Below are positions 21,015 through 32,719 of a stretch of 64,000 nucleotides of DNA, in pieces (positions within the stretch are counted from its first letter, which is position 1; each line of letters starts with the position of its first letter). Origin of the DNA: Trametes villosa (lineage: Eukaryota; Basidiomycota; Agaricomycetes; Polyporales; Polyporaceae); contig PUDQ02000001.1 in the NCBI GenBank assembly GCA_002964805.2, positions 806,001 through 870,000 on the forward strand, written 5' to 3'. Under the pieces are notes generated by a model. That model was not told the DNA's origin and ran no database searches. It saw only the letters and a list, made by a program, of their open reading frames with translations. The position numbers and the translations under genes were made by a program.

Positions 21015-24000
21015 TCAAAATCGAACGCCGCGACGTACAGTGGGAGGAGCACGTAAAGCGAACGGGGCAGACACAGCGGGAGGCGCACGTATGGGGGATG
21101 GAGCTTGAAACAGAGCGGGTTGCGGGGCGAGGCCTGGGACTGGCGCTGCGCGAACCCGGAGGGCGGCGGGGCCTTCCTCCTCTTCTGGCGGGACGTCGAA
21201 CAACTCGCACTTGCACCCCTTCCACGGCACCCCGCACAGGTAGCAGAACTGCTTCCCGCACCGGCACACAACGTGGTAGCAGCCGATGGCGAGCTCGATG
21301 AGGTGCTGGCACGAGGGGCAGCGGCGCCAGCCCTGTGCCTTGCCGAGAGCGAGCACCGCGTCATCGCCGCCAGACGAGCGGCAGCCAGTACCCAGGTGCG
21401 CCTGTTGCTTGCAGCTCGAGCACGTGTTGGACGCGCACTGCGCGCAATAGAGGACGGAGGCTGAGGTCGTGGCCGCGCCGAGGAACCCGGAGCAGCGGCG
21501 GTTGTGGCAGTAGACCCGGTTCGCGGTGTTGAACTCGGCCGCCTTGCGCCGGAAACGCGCGACGAGGGCGGGGGCCAGGTGCCGCTCGACGTGGGCGAGC
21601 TCTACCGGGCGCTCGCAACACTTCGGGGGGAACATGGACTCGTCGATGGTCGCCTTACTGAACATATCCTGGAGGCACGCCACGTCGAAGGTGTGTCCGC
21701 ACCGTAGATGTACGACCGTGTGCTTGATCTCGCCGCGGCAGACGAGGCAGGTCTCAGAGCTGGCCGGAGTCTCCCATTCCCTACACCCAGACGGGGGTCG
21801 GGGAGACATTTCGCGGAGTCCGAGCGCAGGTGACTCGGGGGAGGGGCACGCCTCGGGGATGGCGAAGCCTACGAGACTCGGAGGCTCGAAGCGGGCCGGA
21901 GCACTCATTGGGGCAATCCACCCCTCCTCAAAAGGAACCCCCGCCGGGTCTTCCGGCAGAGAGCCTTCTTCGGACAGAGGGGTAGTAGGACGGCTAGCTG
22001 GCGACCTATGAAGCACGGCAAGGGGCCCACCCTTAGCTCACAATCATTAGCGCTAAGAATAGGACTACACTACTTACGGAGTGTCTCTCGCCCGCGACCA
22101 AGGAATCTCCTCATAGGACGTAGGCGCTGGCACGAGCTCCGCATCACCGCGCTCCGTACAAAAGAGCTCCCCATCACTCTCGCTGGGAGGTGACCCGTGG
22201 TGATACGGCTCTGGCAGGGCGGCGCCGTCGTCTCGAGCCAGTTCAGGCTCGTATCCTCCCGGGACGAAGTACTCCATCGTCGGAGCTGTAACAGAAGATT
22301 TAGTGAGGTGGACCAAGCTCCTGGGAACACCCTTCGTACCTTCAATGAGACTTCCACTCGATCGACTCGGACTTTCACTCCTGGCAGCGTGCTCTTTAAC
22401 GCACGGGGTTTCAGCCGGCCAATATTCATGCGGTCGGAGACGAGCAGGAGAGTACTCGATGCCAGACTGGACCTGAGGTGCAGCCATGGCGCGGACCCGC
22501 TGAATGGAAGCCTGGACAACTGGAGAGTGTGTGGTTTCGCCAGCAAACGGCCGTGCGGCGGCAGAGTGATCGCTCGGAGTTTCTCCCGAGGTGAACCCAA
22601 CCTCGCGCTCGACAGGAAGCCGCATCGTCTCGCAGACACCGCTCCGCACCAGCATTCCGGGTTCAGCAGTCTCCTCGTTGACAATATCGAGGGCGGAACT
22701 GTGGGCCATGAGTGCAGTGGGGCTGGTCGTGGATGGGGCAGTCGGCGTCATTCCGGTGCGAGGTTGAGGAGACAATTCTACCCGTGAGTAGGATGAGGAA
22801 GGTGCGATGCTTATCGCACCCGCCGTCGCTCGAGCACCGAAAGGGCCCCCCGCCTCTGTGTCCTTCTCCGTGATACCAGAAGAAAGACGGTAGGTAGGGG
22901 ACGGCTGAGAGAGTAGAGCGGGCGTCCTCGTCTCGCGAGAGGCAGGTAAGTCCAGGACCGAGCTAGAGATTAACCGACCGCGATTGAAGAGCCGCTTCCC
23001 CAGCTTGGATCGGAAAGATGGTGTGTCCTGAGAGTAGTCGTCGTAAGAAGTCCCGATGTCCGAGTGCCGGGCACGCTGCTCTGTCATGGCTGTAGGAGAA
23101 CCGCCGTACGCAGACTCCGCGGGTGTTTCACTGCCTCGGGAGGCGGGAACGGACCCCTCTGACTGTCTATCGGAAAGAGGTTTCTCGAGGTCCGCAAGAG
23201 TGGCCGGTCCGCTCGACGTGTTGCCGCTCGATGTGTGCGAGAGGGCCGCGCGCGCATTAGCCGGTCCTGCTCGTTCGAGGGCTGCTCTGCATGAATGGGA
23301 GGACGGCGACCTGCTTTCGTAATCACCATCTGCATTCCTACGAGCACCAGCGAGGGAGAAATCTCCGGGCGCATGGATTGGCATGGCGGTGTAACCGCAG
23401 TCCGCCGGAGACCGGGTGACGCGCAAACGAGGGTAGTCGGGCCCCGCAGGTGAGCTCGCACTCCGGCTCTCTTCAGCCTCCTCGTGCATGGGCGAGGGCG
23501 CTTCGAAATGCTCCTCGGTAGCTCTCCCTTTCCCCTTGTAGGAGAACGTGGGCAGTTCTAGCCCAGGAGAGGCTCTTCCCATAGGTGTGGGCGCCGCCCT
23601 GACTCGAGTTATGAGTTGGGCCGGTATTCTGAGACGAGCGAGCACTCACGCTCCATGTGTGTCGTGCATCCGAGCACGACTCCTGCGTCCAAGCCTTGCC
23701 GGGCGTGGGGGAGGGTCTCTGCCTGTGGCAAGAGCGAGCGCGAACTCCCGGTCATAGCGCGCAGTGTCTTCTATCTCAAGCAGCTCCTCCAGAAGGTCAT
23801 CGCCGGTTAAGCCATCGCGGGAGCGCCCCTTGCTGATGTTGAGCAGCGACTCAGCCTCTTGGGCAAACACCGCGAACGCGAGCTCGAGATCGCTGAGGGG
23901 TTTCCCGTTTGCCGCCGAGGACTTCTGTTCACGGCGCAGCACTTCTAGCTGTTCGATCTCCAGAGGGCGAAGCTTGGTGATCTGGTTGAGGAGGGCGGAT

Positions 24001-24053
24001 ATGCCGTTTAGACCGGGCGAGGGGATTCTGGTTGCGTGCGAAAAGGAGGCCAT
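21015..24053 (-). CDS. RBR-type (RING-IBR-RING) E3 ubiquitin ligase, long form
   Basis: Three exons (23650-24053, 22078-23598, 21015-22005) encode 971 aa. The leader (about 1-135) ends with the RYDREFALALATGRDPPPRP signature. A ~510-residue Ser/Pro/Thr-rich disordered region follows. RING1 (about 728-772) begins CLVC and contains CGHTFDVAC and a CC pair. An IBR (about 805-850) follows. The Rcat/RING2 (about 870-908) reads CPSCQHLIELAIGCYHVVCR; Cys884 in GCYH matches the catalytic, ubiquitin-accepting cysteine of RBR ligases. RBR enzymes transfer ubiquitin through this thioester cysteine. Substrate and location are unknown. The gene lies head-to-tail with two related genes on the same strand. 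A TATATAAC box sits about 75 bp upstream. Confidence 0.85.
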
Positions 24054-24885
24054 GGCTACGAGTATGTCCTAAGGACAGTAAAGGACTGTCGGGGTGTCGG
24101 GGTGTTGAACACACTGCTTCAGGGGTGTTATATACTGCAGCAAACGAGGAGCGCGGAGCGCCCCGCTGGCATGTTGCTACGGTAGGTGCTGCAGCATATG
24201 TTACGGGCGACGGCGGTACCGCTCTCAGAACCGCCAAACGAGCTGGCGGACTGCTAGATACTGGATCCCTGCTCATGCTGTTGCACAAGGCCACCATGGC
24301 TGGCGCTGAGGATGGTTTTACGTGCGCTAGAGATGGCCGGTTGACTGTCTGGAGTTTGAATGACCGAAATGAGCAGCGGGTTTCACGGAGAAACCGGAAC
24401 CTAGCTGTTCAGTGAAGTCATACGCACTTGCATTCAAATGAGTGAATATCGCCCAGACATTTTGTGGTCTGAGGATGACCATGATAGTCAAAATACCTGC
24501 TGGCGTAAGATGGGACGCGGACGTTGTGGACAACTGGCAGAGGCGCGCATAAGCGCTCGTGGCGCCCACTGGGACAAGCACTTGTAGACGCTCGCGCGGG
24601 GGATTGATCACAACTCTACTTACTCCGAAGGAGCTCCCGGCCTGCTAGTAGGCCTAAAGCATTAGATTCCAGAGTCACCAACCCAACGTATGGTTCGCTT
24701 GATTGTTCGGATATACTGGTCATAAATATAGTGCAATCACTCGTTGATCTGTTACTGTTGCAGATGCCGGACACAATTAGTATGATACAAGAGACTCATA
24801 TGGGGTATAAAACGCTGGCGCTGTCATCGAGGTATCCTGCCGCAGACTACGTCCTCTTCAGAAGCTGTCACAGCGAGCTCGGCGC
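24054..24885. promoter_or_regulatory. Upstream region of long RBR gene
   Basis: An 832-bp gap with the TATATAAC box near 24130 and the shared 16-nt element at 24180-24195. The rest is less GC-rich and shows no gene; its right end is the 3' flank of the next RBR gene. Confidence 0.4.
24180..24195 (-). promoter_or_regulatory. Second copy of shared 16-nt element
   Basis: Identical to 20576-20591 and in the same orientation relative to its gene, 127 bp upstream of the ATG at 24053. Confidence 0.5.
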
Positions 24886-26263
24886 TCACGCCTCGGGCTC
24901 CTCCGGCGGGACATAAAACAGCTCACAGTCGCACTGCTTCCACGGCGCCGCGCACACGTAGCAGAACTGGTGGCCGCACCGGCACACGATATGGTAGCAC
25001 CCGAGCGAGAGCTCCACCAGGTGCTTGCACGCGCCGCAGCGCTGCCACCCCTGCGCCTTGCCCAGGTCGAGCACCGCGTCCTCCGCGGCAAAGTGGCACG
25101 GCACACCCGGGTGCGTGCGCTCCTTGCACGCCGCGCACGTCCCCGCGCCGCACGCGTCGCAACGGAGCGTCTCGGGCGCGTCCGCGTCAGGCGTGGCAGG
25201 CCCGAGGAAGGCCGCGCACGCGGCGGCGTGGCAGTACACGCGGTCCGCGGTGCTGAACTCGCGCGCCTTCGCGTGGTAGCGCGCGAGGAAGGCGGGCTCG
25301 AGGTGCGGCTCCGCGGCGGCGAGCGCGACGGCGCCGGTGCAGCACTTGGGCGGGAAGAGCTCCTCGTCGACGGACGCGCGCTGGAACATCTCGCGGATGC
25401 AGCCGACGTCGAAGGTGTGCCCGCAGTCGAGGCGGACGACGGTCTCGAGGATGTCGTCGCCGCAGACCGTGCAGCACTCAGGAGGGGGAGGGGTGGGCGG
25501 CGATGGGGGAGAGGGAGGAGGAGAGGGTGTACGGAAGTCGACGTCGGCGAGCCGCTTTCGCAGGCGCACGACGCGGTTGCGCAACGCCCACTGAGCCGTC
25601 AGCACGTCAATGTCGTCATCCTCGTCGTCGTCCGAGATGTAGTGATGGATGGCCTGGGGGACAAACTGGCTCTGTGCGTTCCTGTTTGCTTTCTTGTACG
25701 ATTGGGCTCCGTCGGAAGCGCTGTCCTCATCCTGAGACGACTCGTCTACGGGAGATTGCGGAGAACTGAGCGAATCCCTGCAAGAAGGTCGGTCAGTGGG
25801 GCGGTTAACATAGAGTCTAGGGTGCATACCATCCGTCGGGTCCAGTCCACCCCTCTGCCAGATGATCGGGCATAGGAGGCGGGTCCCTGTCCTCCGCCAG
25901 TGCGACGGCCACCTCGTGGTTGTAGCGGTCCATTTCTTCTGTCCAGGCGAGTTCCTTCAAGGCAGCCGCGTTCTTGCGCGTGTCTTCGAATGATGCGGTC
26001 TCCTGGGCAAATAAGGCCAATGCGAGCTCCTCGTCATCCAGGGCTTGCTTGGCCGGAGTCGACGGAGATTCTGGGGTGCCGGCGCCGTTGGCTGAAGGGA
26101 GTTGACCGGCATCGCGCAGGCGTACCCGCGCCATATGTGCGAGTAGTTTAGCCACCACGACATCGTCGACGAATGGTGCGGGGTGATTCTCCTTTGGGCG
26201 CAGTGGCGGAGGCCGCCTGGCGTTTGGGCCCGGGAGGGGAGTCGCGGTAAGGACGTTCAGCAT
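24886..26263 (-). CDS. RBR-type E3 ubiquitin ligase, compact form
   Basis: Two exons (25830-26263, 24886-25777) encode 441 aa. The leader has DDEELALALFAQE and RYNHEVAVALAEDRDPPPMP, the diverged form of the array signature. An acidic Ser-rich linker precedes RING1 (from about 246, CCTVC...CGHTFDVGC...CC), the IBR (about 326-375) and the Rcat (392-429). The Rcat has GCYHIVCRCGHQFCYVC; Cys405 is the predicted catalytic residue. The spliced Trp codon at the junction keeps the frame. The C terminus ELFYVPPEE matches ELFDVPPEE of the neighbouring 971-aa gene, so these two are closest relatives. A TATAAG box lies about 70 bp upstream of the ATG. Confidence 0.87.
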
Positions 26264-27351
26264 AGCTGGTTCGTCGCGGGAGGTGCGGAGTGGTTGAGCC
26301 TCGAGTTGTCGGCCGGAGAGAGCTCGCACTTATACCACGATCAGCGAGTCCTTAGGTTTGACTGCGTGCCGTGCAGCGTCCTGCAGGATAGTTCGTGTCA
26401 TAACGCGGAAATGAGCCCCATGCCCCTGGGGAAGAGGGCGAGTCGGCCGGTGCCGCTGCAGCAACCCCTTCCTGTTATAACATGAAGCGTGGGGTTGCCT
26501 TCCTTCACGGGCGATTCACACAGCCTTACAGCCGAGGAATGCAATGCTGTATGAGAACGACATAGTATATTTAGTCGGTATCTTCAGGCCGGCCATGTCC
26601 TCTCCCTTGTTAGTTCACCCACCCAGGATCCCATACGAATTCGAACCTGCGTCAGTTCATCGTGGCAGTACGATGCTGGGCGGTGCGACCAAGCCGACAC
26701 GCCTTCACACATCCTCACGACAATCCACCAGATGAAAGAAGAGGCCGATAACATGGCGAGAGGGCGAGGAGTGCTGCCGCAGCGCTGGGAGACATGAGGC
26801 GACGGAGCAGGTGAGGGTCGAAAGCATGTCACGCGTCTTGTGCCACCAGCACGGTGGCAGTGCGCTTACCGCAGCGCCTACCGCAGACGCCGCCGGCAAA
26901 ACCGCCAGAGGCGCAACTTGTGCTTGTCCAAGTTGGCAAGTCCCATGATGCACACAGCTGGGCCCCTCTACCCCAATCGCGCGCAACGCCTACACATGGC
27001 CCCCGAGCTTCGCTCAACTTCGCGCATTCTTGCGGACCGCCGCCGACGCTTAAACAGGTCATCTCAGCGCGATCCGGGGCACTACAGGCACTGCAAGCAT
27101 CACCTGCAGCCCTCGGCTTGTCATCTGACTGCGGGCGTACGTAGTGACGTCCGCCTTCCTCAATTCTGCCCGCGCCTCCCATCAATTCCCCGCCTGCATC
27201 AGATCTCACTGCACCCTCGAACTCGAAGCGCGACTGTGTGCCTCTGACCCCACTCGCCTGTGCAGCCCGTATATAAGCATCCCTGCTATCCCCGCCCGGA
27301 GCCCCGACTCCAGCCTCTACAACACCCGAGCCCTCACTGGCATCTGAGACC
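26264..27351. promoter_or_regulatory. Divergent intergenic region, RBR gene and GH27 gene
   Basis: A 1088-bp gap between divergent genes. A TATATAAG box sits at 27270-27277, 75 bp before the GH27 ATG. CCCCGC motifs (complement GCGGGG, fitting the CreA/Mig1-type SYGGRG consensus) occur near 27188 and 27292. Carbon-catabolite control is an inference. Confidence 0.45.
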
Positions 27352-29261
27352 ATGACTCTCTCGCTGCTCGCCCTCGCGCTGGCGCTGCCCGCGGTGCTTG
27401 CGGCCGATAATGGCCTCGCGCGGACTCCCCAGATGGGCTGGAACACCTGGAACCACTTCGGGTGTGGTATCAGCGAGGACACGATCCTCAGCGCTGCGAA
27501 GGCGATCATCTCCAACAACCTAACTTCCTTTGGTTATGAATGTGAGTGCAGACGCGTCGAATATATCGCCTTATAGCTGAATGAGCGCGTGAAGATGTCA
27601 TCGTGGACGATTGTAAGTGCGCGGCGAGAGGTGTCGGTCGAGTTATGTGCTAAGACCGGAGAACGTTGCGACCAGGCTGGCACGCGGCCGCCCGAGACCC
27701 CAACACGGGTGCTCCGGTCGCGGATTCATCAAAGTTCCCGAACGGTATCAAGGCGGTAGCTGACGAAGTGCACAACCTTGGCCTCAAGGTATGCCTGCAC
27801 TTTGAGCGAGGTTGTTTGCCCAAGCATGTGAATGACCGCTTCTCTCTCAGTTTGGAATCTACAGCAGTGCCGGAACGTGCGTAATTTTGAGGACTCTAGT
27901 CTCGTTACGGTATGATATTCACAACTTCTTTGTGCAGTTACACATGCGGCGGAAGGTTCGGCTCGCTCGACCACGAGGAGATCGACGCGCAGACGTACGC
28001 GTCGTGGGGGGTCGACTACCTCAAGTACGACAATTGCTTCAACGAGGGCCGCGCCGGCACCCCAAAGATCTCGTATGATCGCTTCGCGAACATGAGCCGC
28101 GCGCTGAACGCGACCGGGCGACCCATCCTGTACTCCATGTGCAACTGGGGTGAAGACGGTCCCTGGAACTTCGCAGTGGTAAGTAGCCTTAGAAACTACT
28201 TCGACCTCAAGCTGACGCTCGGGATACAGGATATTGCCAACAGCTGGCGTATTTCTGGAGATATCCACGATGTACGTCCGACTTGAATTACGCGGTTGGA
28301 GGGCATGTCTTATGCTTCGACGCGCAGGACTTCGGCCGGTTCGACGATCGCTGCCCATGCACAGACATCCTGGACTGCAAGCTTCCTGGCTTCCGTACGC
28401 GCTCCAGGCATTGCACTGGCGTCTTCCCCTGCTCATCATACCGCACTGCCAGACTGCGCAATGTCGCGCATCATCGACTTCGCCGCGCCGGTTGGGCAGA
28501 AGGCCGGCCCCGGCAAATGGAACGACCTCGACATGCTCGAGGTCGGCAACGGTGGCATGACCTTCGATGAATACGGTGCGTGCCTTCCTTGTATGCGCCT
28601 CGCGAGCCGTCGCCATGCTCACTGCGCGTTCCCTTCCCTGCTGTTGCTGCTGCAGTGACGCACTTCTCCATGTGGGCGCTTGTAAAGAGCCCGCTGATCC
28701 TCGGGAACGACGTCACAGACATGGTAGGAACCCCTCGTTGTACTGTTAATGGAGATGAGATGCTGATGATTATACAGACGAACGAGACCCTGACGATCAT
28801 TACCAACGACGCGCTCATCGCGGTGAACCAGGACTCGAACGGCTCGCCCGCCAACCGCATCTGGAAGCGCACGCTCCCCGAGGGCGGCGACCTCCAGCTC
28901 TGGTCTGGCAGCCTTGTGAACAAGTGCGTTTATCCTTCCCCCCTCAATTCTCTCCCAAATCTTACTCAATGCACACCCTTCCAGCCAATTCGTCTTCGCC
29001 CTGATGAACACCTCCCCGAACCCGCAAACAGTCAACGTTTCCTTCGCCGACGTCTTCGTCGACCAGGGCGCGGGCTACCAGTCCGGCACCTTCACGCTCT
29101 TCGACCTCTGGCAGAAGGACGACGCGGGGCGCTGGGGCAAGAGCCTCGGCGACTTCACGGGCGGCGTGCCCGCCATGGAGGTCGGCACGCACCAGACGAA
29201 GGTGTGGAAGGCGGTGCCGGTGTCGACGAATGGCCGCAGGCGGGACAGGCGCGAGTTATGA
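27352..29261 (+). CDS. Secreted alpha-galactosidase, glycoside hydrolase family 27
   Basis: This retaining enzyme releases terminal alpha-galactose from galactomannans and raffinose-type sugars. Eleven exons encode 436 aa: 27352-27541, 27595-27612, 27676-27788, 27851-27876, 27938-28178, 28230-28271, 28328-28394, 28453-28575, 28656-28723, 28778-28923 and 28985-29261. A signal peptide (about 1-18) precedes [18 protein letters not shown]. The nucleophile is Asp147 in YLKYDNC. The acid/base is Asp207 in WRISGDI, with Arg203 matching the family R-x3-D pattern. [15 protein letters not shown] and [10 protein letters not shown] are also family blocks. A beta-rich C-terminal domain follows. Exons 2 (18 nt) and 4 (26 nt) are micro-exons needed to give VIVDDCW and GIYSSAGT. 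Confidence 0.94.
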
Positions 29262-29991
29262 CTCATCGTGTTGGTGCTGGCGGGCGTGGTGGCGGGTGCG
29301 GGCGCGATGGTGTGGCTGGGGAGGAGGGAGAAGAGGAGGAGGAAGATGGAGAAGAAGACGCTGTAGTGTCCGAGTCGGGCCGTGCTGGATTTTTGTAGGA
29401 TATTGTGGAGGCACAGCAACCTTACTCATGCGCGTACGCTTTGTACATACTGCCATGTCCCGTATACGGCGGCTATACGCGGGTGTTGTCGTCGAAGGGG
29501 ACCTTTAAGTTGAAGGAGCGACGTGTTGTCAGCACGTGAATTGTTCCGATTCCACAAGGAATCGGTTATCAGCCTGACGTTTTCTGAGTCTGCACGTGAT
29601 GAATGTGGTACACTTTCATTGGCTCCTCATTGTTTATTGTTGCTTGTTCACAACGTGACTCCTGTTCTCCCTCCTCATTGGTTCCTGTCCTTTCACTCCT
29701 GCTCGCCCGCCTGCCTTCCCGTGCCTCAGCGTTGTCTCAAGCGGCCGTCCCGGGCAATCCTCCTGGATATTGTAGACGTTGACGGCGTGTACTCTTTTAT
29801 ACCTCGTGCGTACAGGTAGTGGAGATACATTGATGCGTGGCGGGAATGCGAATGGCTTTGTTGTGGAATCGGACCGGGCGTGCGGAGCAGCGCCTATACC
29901 CCCAAGTGACTGACGCGTGTGCACGTCACGACGCCCACGACTCCGAGTCCGCCCCGTCGACGACCTTGCTCTCTTCCTCCATCCCCTCGCA
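29262..29991. other. 3' flank of GH27 gene up to the transposon
   Basis: A 730-bp stretch with no gene. It holds a perfect 8-bp-stem hairpin (CCGATTCC-ACAA-GGAATCGG, 29546-29565), which could be a structural element in or after the 3' UTR. Confidence 0.4.
29984..29991. repeat. Left 8-bp target-site duplication
   Basis: CCCTCGCA directly abuts the left terminus of the hAT-like element. The identical octamer abuts the right terminus at 31504-31511. Confidence 0.85.
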
Positions 29992-31503
29992 TAGTGACTT
30001 GCAGGTCCCGGCTCGGCCTGAAAGACGGGGCTTGGGCCCGGCCCATGAGGGCTCCGGCCTGAGCAGGCTGCAGGCCGGGCCCTATGCTACGGCTCAAGCC
30101 CGGCTGGGGCCCGGCTCGGCTTAGGCCGGGGCTTTGAGTAGTATAGCTACACGGTTTGCATAGGCTTGTGGGGTCCTTTGAGGCTAGATAAAACCACTAA
30201 GAGGTGTACTGAGTTGTTTGAAGGCGATAACAAGTTGTTGCTGTACTCGAACCGGTGCACCCAACCGCGGCCGAACGACGGGCGCTTAGAACAGACGCAG
30301 CCCCCGCCGTATTACACAGCGCTACATCATTCCTTTGGGATCCAGCAGAATTGATCGCCGCTCGTCCCCAGCGGCGAGCCACCCGGGAACCACGAGTATG
30401 GTAACCCATTGGATTCCAGGTGGGCTGACAGCCCCGCCACAGCTGGCTCGGTGGCTGGCGAACACGGCCGACTTTATGTACATATATGGTAGCTTAGCGC
30501 CAGCGACTACTAGCTAGCGCCGGCCAGCAAATGGCACGGCGAGCGGGGGGGTTCACCTGGGTTCACTGGGCTCGTTCGTCCATTCACTGTACTGTGGGCA
30601 TGTTCTTGCCAGAATATAGGACTGACGGGCATATATAATGTTGGGCTACAAGGGTATGCCAGAGGCACACGAAACGACCGGAAGATGATACTCATACCGA
30701 GTGTATCCAGCTGGCAGACTCGCTCGGAGCGCCCCCCGACGCCGATGTTGCCCTCTCCCTACGAAGACTCCTCGGCCTGCCAGCACTATGTCACGAACAC
30801 GGTCCACGGCTATGTAACGTAGATGTCAATCCAGCCCAGAACTGAAGCGGAGCGGGGTACTCACACGGAGGGGCACAAGATGTGTGCCGGCTGAGAGGAC
30901 AAGAGTGAGCTGGCATGAGTGAAGACGGGAAGGGACAGTTGACGCGTCCCGGGCAAGTCCCGTAGCGCTGGTACAAATAGAGCACGCAGTCCGCCCGGAG
31001 GGGCCAGCGAAACCCCCAGCTGGGATCCGGCGGCGCTACGGGGTCTGATGGCAACTCACGTTGTTCCTCGGTGGCCGCCCACCTGAATTCCAATGGGCTG
31101 CCATACTCGTGGAATCCGTTGGGTTTCCAGTGTGATCTAGCTGGATTTACACTTGCGTTCCCCCATCACGGCTATCCGTCTGGATACCAAAGAACTGATG
31201 TACGCTGTGTACAGTTCTGCGGACCAGGGAGAAATGGGTATTTGGCGTTAAGAGTATATATATCTGACTCTTAGACCATGTTTGATTGAATATGTACCCG
31301 GTTGACCCCCAAATGTGCACGTCTTGGACGCCAAACCTCTATGGTAGACAAAGCCCCGGCCTGCCGGCTCGGCCCGGCCCCATACAGCTTCAAGCCGGGC
31401 TTTGAGGCCGTTATAAGCCCTTCTCAAAGCCCGGCTCGGCCCGGCCTACTTAGGGCCCGGCCTCGCGGCTTGACGGCCTGAGGCCGGGACTTGCAAGACA
31501 CTA
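29992..31503. mobile_element. Non-autonomous hAT-like DNA transposon, 1512 bp
   Basis: The left end reads TAGTGACTTGCAGGTCCCGG. The reverse complement of the right end reads TAGTGTCTTGCAAGTCCCGG, 18 of 20 identical. Both ends continue into about 140 bp of subterminal repeats built from GGCCCGGCC/AGCCCGGCT units, each closing with GGCCGGGGCTTTG. An exact 8-bp duplication (CCCTCGCA) flanks the element, and an 8-bp duplication is the hAT superfamily rule. A second internal inverted pair of ~35 bp (30390-30424 and 31078-31112) gives it a fold-back layout. No reading frame inside resembles a hAT transposase, so it is presumably mobilised in trans. Confidence 0.85.
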
Positions 31504-31511
31504 CCCTCGCA
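31504..31511. repeat. Right 8-bp target-site duplication
   Basis: CCCTCGCA, identical to the left copy at 29984-29991. Confidence 0.85.
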
Positions 31512-32719
31512 CTCTAGGCAACAAAATTCGTGTTTACTATTCCTGCTAGACTACATGGAACACTAGGCTTCAATCTGGAAATGCATCTGTCGCCGAGCTG
31601 TTTTGCAATGGTTGACCGCCGCTCCTTTAGAACTTGAAAAAGCTGCTGCACACCGTCAGTACTCAGTGCTTTAGTGACGATGAAGCCCCGCTATTTCTAC
31701 CTGAGGACCTGCAAACGCTTTCCTTAGCAACCCTCACCCTCCTTGCCCGACACGCACAAGAAAGATTGGCCTATATGCGACCGCTGCGTCGTTCGAAGTG
31801 CCTTTCTATGCGGTCTACTATGAGTCCATGGCACAACCGACCGCCCATAATGCCGCCACGCAATCGGATCGTCATGCAAGCGATCGTTCGTCTCGACGGT
31901 CAGCATCTTAACGAAGGTGAGCCTTACTTGAATGCGTTACAAGGCGGGCATATGTGATGTCAACATGGAATCTCTTGAGAGGTACGCCTCCGTGAGACCC
32001 TTGCCTGGCTCCCTGTTCAGGTTCCTCCTCGCTCTCTAGCGGGGGCACGGAACCGCTCAGTGCGTCAGTCAAAGAACGGAAAGCTGAGCTATAAGCACGC
32101 GCCGCGCCGCCACCGCCGCACACGTCTATTTCGCAATGTTACTGACAAACCTCCACTTGTGCTCAGGTCCCATCTAGGATCACATTTACACGGTGCATCG
32201 ATTGCAACTACCGTTCCTCAATGTCTTATTGGCACTGGCGTGCTTGGGTATGTCAAGGAATCCGTGACCTTGCCATGATGCCCCACCCCGTCTGTGAGTG
32301 TCGGCCGGGGATGGTCCCGATTGAAATAACATCAGCGAACGCTCTTCAACGCTCTATGCCATGGTCAGCCTGTGAATGGTGTGCGGATAATGGGTGAATA
32401 GGGTACATTATCTGAGTACGGGTACGTGTTTCGCACCAAACTTCAGCAATGTGCAAGTGCGCTGCCGTCTCTCAGATGTGCGGTGCAACTTCCCTCCGGG
32501 AGGCTGACGGTGGCTGACCACAAGTCGAGGCCTCTGCAGCCAGAATGCGCGCCGATCTCTGCAGACCAGACGGAATCCAAACCTACATAAGCTGACCCTG
32601 CTCGCCACCCCGGCTTCCTGTCCCGCTCTTCCTCGCACCACCACTGTCGACAGAAGACACCCGAGACAACCCCCCGAAGCCCCTCAGCCTTCAAGCCCTC
32701 AAGCCCCCGCTCAAGCACA
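31512..32719. other. Intergenic region without a recognised gene
   Basis: About 1.2 kb after the transposon. A 107-codon open frame at 31634-31957 has no recognisable feature and was not called. Pyrimidine-rich sequence before 32720 should be the promoter and 5' UTR of the next gene. Confidence 0.4.

Noticed and set aside
26628..26660. B-box-like GGTTCGAATTCG on the minus strand
   Set aside because: The flanks do not form a T-stem or acceptor stem, and there is no matching A box.
29546..29565. 8-bp-stem hairpin as a bacterial-style terminator
   Set aside because: Intrinsic terminators do not apply to this genome and there is no T run. It is kept only as a structural note.
30335..31093. Open frames inside the hAT-like element as transposase remnants
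   Set aside because: None shows hAT catalytic or dimerisation motifs; they are short and compositionally random.
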